A stretch of 64,000 nt of DNA from an uncultured Collinsella sp. Its GTDB lineage: Bacteria; Actinomycetota; Coriobacteriia; Coriobacteriales; Coriobacteriaceae. Below, in pieces: positions 58,838 to 64,000 of this stretch (its first letter is position 1; the number at the start of each line of letters is the position of its first letter). The position numbers and the translations under genes are program-made. A model generated the notes under the pieces. That model was not told the origin of the DNA. It saw nothing but the letters and a program-made list of their open reading frames with translations, and made no database searches. The stretch spans positions 1-64,000 of the forward strand of contig CAUBOH010000005.1 of assembly GCA_958437495.1 (NCBI GenBank), read 5' to 3'.

Positions 58838-60043
58838 CTAGGCGCGGGATTTGTTGTGTGCGAGGGCCAGACCTACGGCGGCGATGGCCGCGGCAAAGAG
58901 CACCGTGACGCCCAGGTCGCAGGCGATGTCGCCCAACACGGCAGACGTCAGGTCCGAGGCAAGCGCCTTGCCGATCGCGTCGTTCACCCAATATGTCGGC
59001 ACAAAGTGCGCCACCGTCTGCACGGCCGAACCCATGAGCGACAGCGGCATCCAGGCGCCGCCCAAAAACGTCATGAGCATGCCAAGCAGGTTGCCCACGC
59101 CGTTGAGCAGCTCCTCGCGCGCGCCCAAGCTCGACAGCGTAAAGCCAACGGCCAGAGGCGTGCACGCCAGGGCAAACGTTGCCGCCAGCGCCAGACACAC
59201 GCGACCCACGCCGACCTCGGCAACCGCGCCGGCAAAGCCCACGACGCCCATCATGCTCGACACGAGCCAAATGCAGACGGTGAGCACGGCGGCGGCCGCG
59301 AACACGGCGAGCGAACGCTGGCGCTCGGAGACCGGGCCGGCCTCCATGCGGCGCACGCGCTCGGGCTCGTTCATGCCCGAGAACACCAATCCCACCGACA
59401 CGATGACCGACGAGATGATCGCGTACGCGCCAAAGTTGAAGTACGACTCGAGCGTGGCGGCGGCAGTCGAGTCGACCTTGACCTGCTCGATCTGGACCTC
59501 CGCGCGCTTTGCAGCGGCATGCTCGGCAGCTTTGGCGACCTCGCTGTCGGAAGCAGCTGGCTCAAGTGCCGCCGCAGCACCCGCGAGCGAGATCCAGCGC
59601 GAGGCCTCGGCAGACGAAAGCGCTGCCGCCATGGTGCCGGCACCGTAGGTCACATCGAGCTTGGGCAGGTCCTCCCCCGCACGGGCGGCTGCAACAAGAT
59701 CGTCCTCAAACCCCTCCGGGATAAAGAACACGCAATCGGCGCTGCCCTTGGCGCTGTTGCTCTTGGCGAGCGCATCCGCAAGGTCGTACGTGTCGTCGCC
59801 GACGCCCGTGACCAGGTCAAAGCGTGAGCCCAGGTGCTTGGTAAGTGCCCGCGAAAGGTCGCTATTGTCGCGGTCGACCACGATCACGTTGGTGTCGTAG
59901 GGCCTATACTCGGTAAGCTGCGACGAGTTCCAGCTCACCGAGGCCGCGATGAATACGCCCATGAGCGAAATGAACACCGTATAGATGAGCAGGTAGAACG
60001 GGTGCGCGAGCGCCATGCGAAGCGCGGTCTTAAAGGTGCTCAT
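58838..60043 (-). CDS. ABC-2 family export permease (second of a pair)
   Basis: 401 aa. One N-terminal TM helix (FYLLIYTVFISLMGVFIAAS), a large extracytoplasmic domain (residues about 45-210), then five helices (AYAIISSVIVSVGLVFSGM, VFAAAAVLTVCIWLVSSMMG, VCLALAATFALACTPLAVGF, LLGMLMTFLGGAWMPLSLM, GVTVLFAAAIAAVGLALAH). This is the ABC2_membrane_3 layout. ATG 60043 follows GGAAGGAG and overlaps the end of the first permease by 14 bp, so the two are coupled. Likely a heterodimeric export channel with the 61227 ATPase. Confidence 0.92.
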   Translation of the reverse strand: MSTFKTALRMALAHPFYLLIYTVFISLMGVFIAASVSWNSSQLTEYRPYDTNVIVVDRDNSDLSRALTKHLGSRFDLVTGVGDDTYDLADALAKSNSAKGSADCVFFIPEGFEDDLVAAARAGEDLPKLDVTYGAGTMAAALSSAEASRWISLAGAAAALEPAASDSEVAKAAEHAAAKRAEVQIEQVKVDSTAAATLESYFNFGAYAIISSVIVSVGLVFSGMNEPERVRRMEAGPVSERQRSLAVFAAAAVLTVCIWLVSSMMGVVGFAGAVAEVGVGRVCLALAATFALACTPLAVGFTLSSLGAREELLNGVGNLLGMLMTFLGGAWMPLSLMGSAVQTVAHFVPTYWVNDAIGKALASDLTSAVLGDIACDLGVTVLFAAAIAAVGLALAHNKSRA

Positions 60044-61217
60044 AGCGGCTCCTTCCAAAGATCAGCGTAGCGGCGGCGACAAACACCAGGGCCATCAGGA
60101 CGAGCGCGCCGGCGCGAACGGCAAAGGGCCCCAGATCCTCAAAGAAATACAAGCGGTTGAACATGTCGCAGATGAGCTTGACGGGGTTGAGCCAGCACTC
60201 GGCCGGGCAGGCGCGGGCGACGTCGTCGGCAAGCGCCATCGCCGGCTCGCCGTAGAGGCCGGCGAACAAGGCGCACGTGGTGGCAAAGCCCGTGAGGATG
60301 CCTGACTTGGACGCCTTGCCACCCTTAACGGGAAGCGTACCCACAAAGAGCCCCAGGCCCGTGGCGGCAAGCGCGGATGCAGCACCGCCCAGCAGGCACA
60401 GCCCCTCGCGCCCGCCAAAGTCGACGCCAACGACTAGGCGCACGTAGCCAATCGCGACCGCCATCGAGGCAAAGGAAACCAGCCACGAGCCGACAAAGAT
60501 GCCGGCCAGCGACGCCGTCTTGGAAAGGCCGCCCACGCAGCGGCGCGCGCCAAGGCCCGACAGATTGGGCTGCAGGTCGACGACGCTCAAAGCGGCAAAC
60601 TCGGCAGACATCATCGCGACCAGGCCAAAGAGTGCGTAGTAGTAGATGACCGTGCCATCGGGCGTGGCACGTGTCAGGCTCACGCGGCGGGTTCCGCCCT
60701 CGAGCGACAGGGCGCGCGCAACCGCCTCCGGGTCGGCGAGCGCCGCCGGGTTGTCCTGGGCAATCTGGGACATGAGCTCGGCATTTTGTGTATACGAACT
60801 TGCCACCGTCTCCAGAATGCTGCGGTCGGTGAGCACCGACGAGGCGCGCGAGCTATCGTAGCTCGAAAGCAGCGTGAGCTTGGGCACGCCCGCGTCGTCG
60901 ACCGTATAGATGCCCGCGACCTCGCCGGCCTTGAGTGCACGGTTCGCATCGGCTGCGTCGTCGCACTCGTGGATCTCGAGCAGCTGGTCGTCGTCTTCCT
61001 TGGCAAGCGACGTCGCCATGTCCTTAAAGGTCGAGGCGTCCCAAGCCTCATCCGCTACGACGGCCACCGGCACCGGGTCGACCTTGCCGTCGGAGCTGAG
61101 GTTCGCAAACATAAACATGAACATCGCGGAAAGCGCGACGGGAAAGATCGCGCCCCAAACCCACGTGCTCGGCCGGCGCAGCAGCGTCTTAACCGTAATG
61201 ATAGTGGTGTTGAACAT
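60030..61217 (-). CDS. ABC-2 family export permease (first of a pair)
   Basis: 395 aa, same plan as the next permease: N-terminal helix (WVWGAIFPVALSAMFMFMF), an extracytoplasmic domain with PVPVAVVADEAWDASTFKDM, and five C-terminal helices (YYYALFGLVAMMSAEFAALS, GIFVGSWLVSFASMAVAIGY, LLGGAASALAATGLGLFVG and two more). ATG 61217 is 9 bp after the ATPase stop. Works with 58838 and 61227 as one exporter; drug, peptide or lipid substrates are all possible. Confidence 0.92.
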   Translation of the reverse strand: MFNTTIITVKTLLRRPSTWVWGAIFPVALSAMFMFMFANLSSDGKVDPVPVAVVADEAWDASTFKDMATSLAKEDDDQLLEIHECDDAADANRALKAGEVAGIYTVDDAGVPKLTLLSSYDSSRASSVLTDRSILETVASSYTQNAELMSQIAQDNPAALADPEAVARALSLEGGTRRVSLTRATPDGTVIYYYALFGLVAMMSAEFAALSVVDLQPNLSGLGARRCVGGLSKTASLAGIFVGSWLVSFASMAVAIGYVRLVVGVDFGGREGLCLLGGAASALAATGLGLFVGTLPVKGGKASKSGILTGFATTCALFAGLYGEPAMALADDVARACPAECWLNPVKLICDMFNRLYFFEDLGPFAVRAGALVLMALVFVAAATLIFGRSRYEHL

Positions 61218-61226
61218 AGCTGCCCC

Positions 61227-62165
61227 CTAGTCGCGCAGCTCGCGGCCGGTGATCTCGAGGAACACGTCGTTGAGGGTCGGCGGTTCGCTCCACACGCGGC
61301 CGAGCGCCACGTCGGCGGCGCGCAGCGTGTCGAGGATGTCGACCAGGTTGTGCGGGCTCGCTTCGCAGGTGCAGACGAGCTCGCCGCCGGACAGTTCAAC
61401 CGAAAGCACGTGCTCGAGGGCGCGCAGCCGCTCGACTGTGGCGGGCTCAACGGCGCCGACCTCGACGGTCACGCGCTCGCCCATCTGAATCATGCGCTTG
61501 AGCTCGTCGTTGGTACCCTGCGCCAGCACGCGGCCGCCGTCCATGATCATGATGCGGCTGCAGATCTGCTCGACTTCCTCCATGTAATGGCTGGTATACA
61601 CCACCGTGGCGCCCTCGTCGCGCAGGCGGCAGATGCCCTCCAGGATGGCATTGCGGCTCTGCGGGTCGACCGCCACCGTGGGCTCGTCAAAGAAGATGAG
61701 CTCGGGCTTGTGCGCGATGCCGCAGGCGATGTTGAGCCGGCGCGCCAGACCGCCCGAGAGCTTGCCAGGGCGGAACTTAGTAAAGTCGCCCAGGCCGACA
61801 AAGTCGATGGCCTCGTCGACCAGTGCCCGACGGTGTTTGCGGTCGTTGACGTAAAGACTGCAGAAATAGTCGATGTTCTCGCGCACGGTAAGCTCGTCAA
61901 ACACCGCCACCTGCTGCGGCACCACGCCGATGCGACGCTTGAGGTCGTAGCGCGTGGGCGTCATGGGTTCACCGAACAGCTCGATGGTGCCTTTGTCGTA
62001 GGCGAGCAGCTGCAGAATGCAGTTGATGGACGTGGTCTTGCCCGAGCCGTTGGGGCCCAGCAGGCCAAAGATCTCGCCGGGAGCGATGCACAGGTTAAAG
62101 TGGTCGAGCGCGATAAGATCGTCGTAGCGCTTGACGAGATTTTCGACGTGGACGATGTCTGTCAT
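61227..62165 (-). CDS. ABC-2 type transporter ATPase
   Basis: 312 aa. Walker A GPNGSGKTT (about residues 38-46), Q-loop VVPQQVAVFDELT, signature LSGGLARR, Walker B LIFFDEPTVAVD, switch His in VVYTSHYMEE, and a C-terminal extension of about 90 residues typical of DrrA/NatA-type ATPases. ATG 62165 follows AAGGGC. It is the first gene of ATPase-permease-permease. Next to it, divergently read, are a kinase and a regulator, a common arrangement for inducible exporters. Confidence 0.95.
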   Translation of the reverse strand: MTDIVHVENLVKRYDDLIALDHFNLCIAPGEIFGLLGPNGSGKTTSINCILQLLAYDKGTIELFGEPMTPTRYDLKRRIGVVPQQVAVFDELTVRENIDYFCSLYVNDRKHRRALVDEAIDFVGLGDFTKFRPGKLSGGLARRLNIACGIAHKPELIFFDEPTVAVDPQSRNAILEGICRLRDEGATVVYTSHYMEEVEQICSRIMIMDGGRVLAQGTNDELKRMIQMGERVTVEVGAVEPATVERLRALEHVLSVELSGGELVCTCEASPHNLVDILDTLRAADVALGRVWSEPPTLNDVFLEITGRELRD

Positions 62166-62352
62166 GAGGCGGCCCTTCTGTTGATTGCGGCCCGGTACGA
62201 TTGCATCATCGCAGGAACCGCCGGCGCGCACCAGTGAGCTTTGTCACGAGTGCAGGGGTCTTGGTCGTGCGGCCTGCCGACGCCCCCGCTTTGCCGCGCG
62301 GGAGGAATGTCACGGTTGCGCAGGCGGCCCCTCCACCATGCACGGCTTCGCG

Positions 62353-62364
62353 TACAATACCCGT
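62353..62364 (+). promoter_or_regulatory. -10 box directly ahead of the kinase gene (possible leaderless start)
   Basis: TACAAT (62353-62358) ends only 6 bp before the ATG at 62365, which puts the expected transcription start at or next to the start codon, and no ribosome site is visible. The -35 region is poor. Confidence 0.4.
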
Positions 62365-63510
62365 ATGAACAGGCTTTTCGACAAATCGATCGTGCTGGCG
62401 TGCTGCATCGCAGCCGCCGTGGGCCTTGCTGTCGACGCTCGCCTGGTCGCGGCGTTTTGCCTTGGCGTTATTACCACCTCGCTGGCCGAGCTCGCGCAGG
62501 GAGAGCGCGCCCGTCGCGCCAGCGAGGCCGCGAGTTACGCTTACATCATCGCGGCTGTCTTCGTGCCGCCGTTTGTGCCGTTTGCGCCTCTCGCCCTCTA
62601 TGACATCGCGCGGCGGGTGCGCCGCGAGCACGCCTGGGCCGCGCTGGGCATTGGCGCCACCTTTGTCTTTGCGCTCGTCGCGGACCTTCGCACCGACGCG
62701 CTCACCGCCCGAACGCTCCTGCTGACTGCAATCCTTTCGGTTGCCGCCACCTTGCTATCACTGCGCACCGCCCAGTTGGAACGCGAGCAGAAGCGCATGC
62801 GCCGCACCCGTGACGAGCTGCAGGAACGTGCTCTGGCGCTGGAGGCACGCAACCGCGACCTTGCCGACCGCCAGGACTACGAAGTCGAACTCGCGACACT
62901 CGCCGAACGCGCCCGCATCGCGCGCGAAATCCACGATAACGTGGGCCACCAGCTCACGCGCGCCTCACTGCAAGCCGAAGCTTTGCGCGTAGTCCACGCC
63001 GACGAGCCCGGCGTCGCCGGCGATTTCGCCGACGTCAAGCACACCGTTGACGAGGCGCTCCAACTTGTGCGCGCCAGTGTCCACGCGCTCAACGACAACG
63101 CCGTCGACCTTTCCGTGCAGCTCGAACGCATTGTTGAAGGCGCGCGCTCGGACGGCGGCCCCCAGATTGAGCTTGAAGTTATGACCGAACATGCGCCCGC
63201 AAACGTCGCGAACTGCTTTGCGGCGGTCCTGCGCGAGGCGCTCTCCAACACCATGCGCCACGCTTGCGCCCAGACCGTCTCCGTACGATGCATGGAACAT
63301 CCGTCGTTTTACCAGCTCATCGTTACCGACGATGGCGCGGGCGGGGTCCAAGCAAGCGGCTGCGGCGCCGCGGAGGGCATGGGGCTCGCCTCCATGCGCG
63401 AGCGCATCGAGGCGCTTGGCGGCACCTTCACCGCCGGCCCGCGTGCCGGCGCCGGTGGCTGGCGCGTGTTTGCCACCGTTCCCAAACAGCAAGGAGATGA
63501 GGACCGATGA
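62365..63510 (+). CDS. NarL-partner sensor histidine kinase
   Basis: 381 aa. Four to six hydrophobic helices in the first 135 residues (SIVLACCIAAAVGLAVDARL, YAYIIAAVFVPPFVPFAPLA, TLLLTAILSVAATLLSLR), a coiled coil (REQKRMRRTRDELQERALAL), the HisKA_3 box ERARIAREIHDNVGHQLTRA with the phosphorylated His, and HATPase motifs REALSNTMRHA and GMGLASMRERIEALGG. ATG 62365; the upstream frame also offers ATG 62338. Its stop overlaps the regulator start (ATGA). Probably senses the cargo or envelope state linked to the divergent ABC-2 exporter. Confidence 0.93.
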   Translation: MNRLFDKSIVLACCIAAAVGLAVDARLVAAFCLGVITTSLAELAQGERARRASEAASYAYIIAAVFVPPFVPFAPLALYDIARRVRREHAWAALGIGATFVFALVADLRTDALTARTLLLTAILSVAATLLSLRTAQLEREQKRMRRTRDELQERALALEARNRDLADRQDYEVELATLAERARIAREIHDNVGHQLTRASLQAEALRVVHADEPGVAGDFADVKHTVDEALQLVRASVHALNDNAVDLSVQLERIVEGARSDGGPQIELEVMTEHAPANVANCFAAVLREALSNTMRHACAQTVSVRCMEHPSFYQLIVTDDGAGGVQASGCGAAEGMGLASMRERIEALGGTFTAGPRAGAGGWRVFATVPKQQGDEDR

Positions 63511-64000
63511 GGCTCATTGTTGTCGACGACGACCGCTTGGTGGTCGATTCGCTCAAGATCATCCTGGGCGCCCAGCCGCAGATTGAGGTGGTGGGCACCG
63601 GCGCCAATGGCGACGACGCGGTCGCGCTCTACGCCGAGCACGCGCCCGACATCGCGCTGCTCGACATCCAGATGCCGGGACGCGACGGCCTTTCGGCCGC
63701 GCGCGAGATCCTTGAGCGCGACCCTGCGGCGCGCGTGGTATTTCTGACGACGTTCTCGGATGACGAGTACATTGTGTCGGCGCTCAAGCTGGGCGCCCGC
63801 GGCTACCTGATTAAAACCGATGTCGCCGCCATTCCGCCGGCGTTGGCGCAGGTCATGAGCGGCAAACGCGTGCTCGAGGGTAAGGCGATCGAGGATATCA
63901 ACTTTGATGGGGCGGGCGTCGAGGCCGGCACGGCCCGCCGGCCCGCGGCCTTTGTCAGCCTGACCGACCGCGAGTTCGAAGTCGCCGAGCTCATCGCCCG
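63507..64000 (+). CDS. NarL/LuxR response regulator, partial (runs off the window)
   Basis: First 164 residues visible. Receiver domain: acidic pair VVDDDR, phospho-acceptor Asp in IALLDIQMPGRDG, Thr in VVFLTTFSDD and Lys in GYLIKTD. A linker follows, then the start of the HTH domain (SLTDREFEVAELIA). ATG 63507 overlaps the kinase stop and follows AAGGAG. Partner of the 62365 kinase. The DNA-binding helix lies beyond base 64000. Confidence 0.95.
   Translation, partial: MRLIVVDDDRLVVDSLKIILGAQPQIEVVGTGANGDDAVALYAEHAPDIALLDIQMPGRDGLSAAREILERDPAARVVFLTTFSDDEYIVSALKLGARGYLIKTDVAAIPPALAQVMSGKRVLEGKAIEDINFDGAGVEAGTARRPAAFVSLTDREFEVAELIA

Overview
The window looks like chromosome of a Collinsella-type bacterium (Coriobacteriia, Actinomycetota). 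I infer this from the high G+C content, strong GGAGG-type ribosome binding sites, a membrane-embedded LuxR regulator of the kind expanded in this class, an Eggerthella-like NRMT transporter, and the mix of anaerobe genes (2[4Fe-4S] ferredoxin, NiFe-hydrogenase maturation, superoxide-reductase-like domain). Nothing in it is phage-like. I saw no rRNA, tRNA, CRISPR array or complete insertion sequence.

Layout. 0-7 kb: the 5' part of dnaK (minus strand), a small ferredoxin, and a complete NAD de novo operon nadA-nadB-nadC-niaR on the minus strand, read from a promoter that lies inside a 19-bp-arm palindrome (probable NiaR autoregulation). A hypothetical gene and thioredoxin follow. 7-13 kb: a small helical protein, nikR and hypF-hypC-hypD-hypE (NiFe-hydrogenase maturation). 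No hydrogenase structural genes and no hypA/hypB are in view. 13-22 kb: a HAD phosphatase, a lipoprotein, a glucose-type PTS IIA protein, an RpiR-type regulator, an XRE regulator fused to a complete desulfoferrodoxin-like module, pyrE, and a P-type Mg2+ ATPase (mgtA) with a possible leader peptide.

22-32 kb: two paralogous lipoproteins, a zinc-ribbon/glutamine-rich protein, a small membrane-anchored protein, a 12-TM LuxR regulator, and a plus-strand cluster of DUF4428/zinc-ribbon protein, YdjG-like zinc-ribbon membrane protein, SPFH/zinc-ribbon protein and lipoprotein (resembles Bacillus ydjG-ydjI, so a membrane-stress role is plausible). 32-36 kb: a translationally coupled trio of multi-TM protein, NarL-type kinase and response regulator. 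36-43 kb: a decayed GH1 glycosidase, a DUF4867 protein, luxS, nucleoside hydrolase plus ribokinase, and an OatA-like acyltransferase. 43-54 kb: an NRMT-like transporter with an MgtE-like CBS protein, an unusual NodB-fold protein, PRC-barrel and YtxH-type envelope proteins, a CNNM/CorC protein, a hemolysin-III homologue, an operator-controlled alpha/beta hydrolase, and a DUF362 ferredoxin protein. 55-64 kb: a MacB-like ABC system, an ABC-2 export system, and the kinase and response regulator that probably control the latter.

The strongest unexplained signal lies between the genes. Many gaps carry palindromes of several families, often with a GGGACAG/CTGTCCC core. A separate ~160-bp two-hairpin element occurs twice just downstream of unrelated genes. 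Its stem sequences differ but the pairing is kept, and its flanks and terminal loops are conserved. Two 87-bp direct repeats flank the MacB-like genes, and one repeat abuts the broken end of the GH1 pseudogene.
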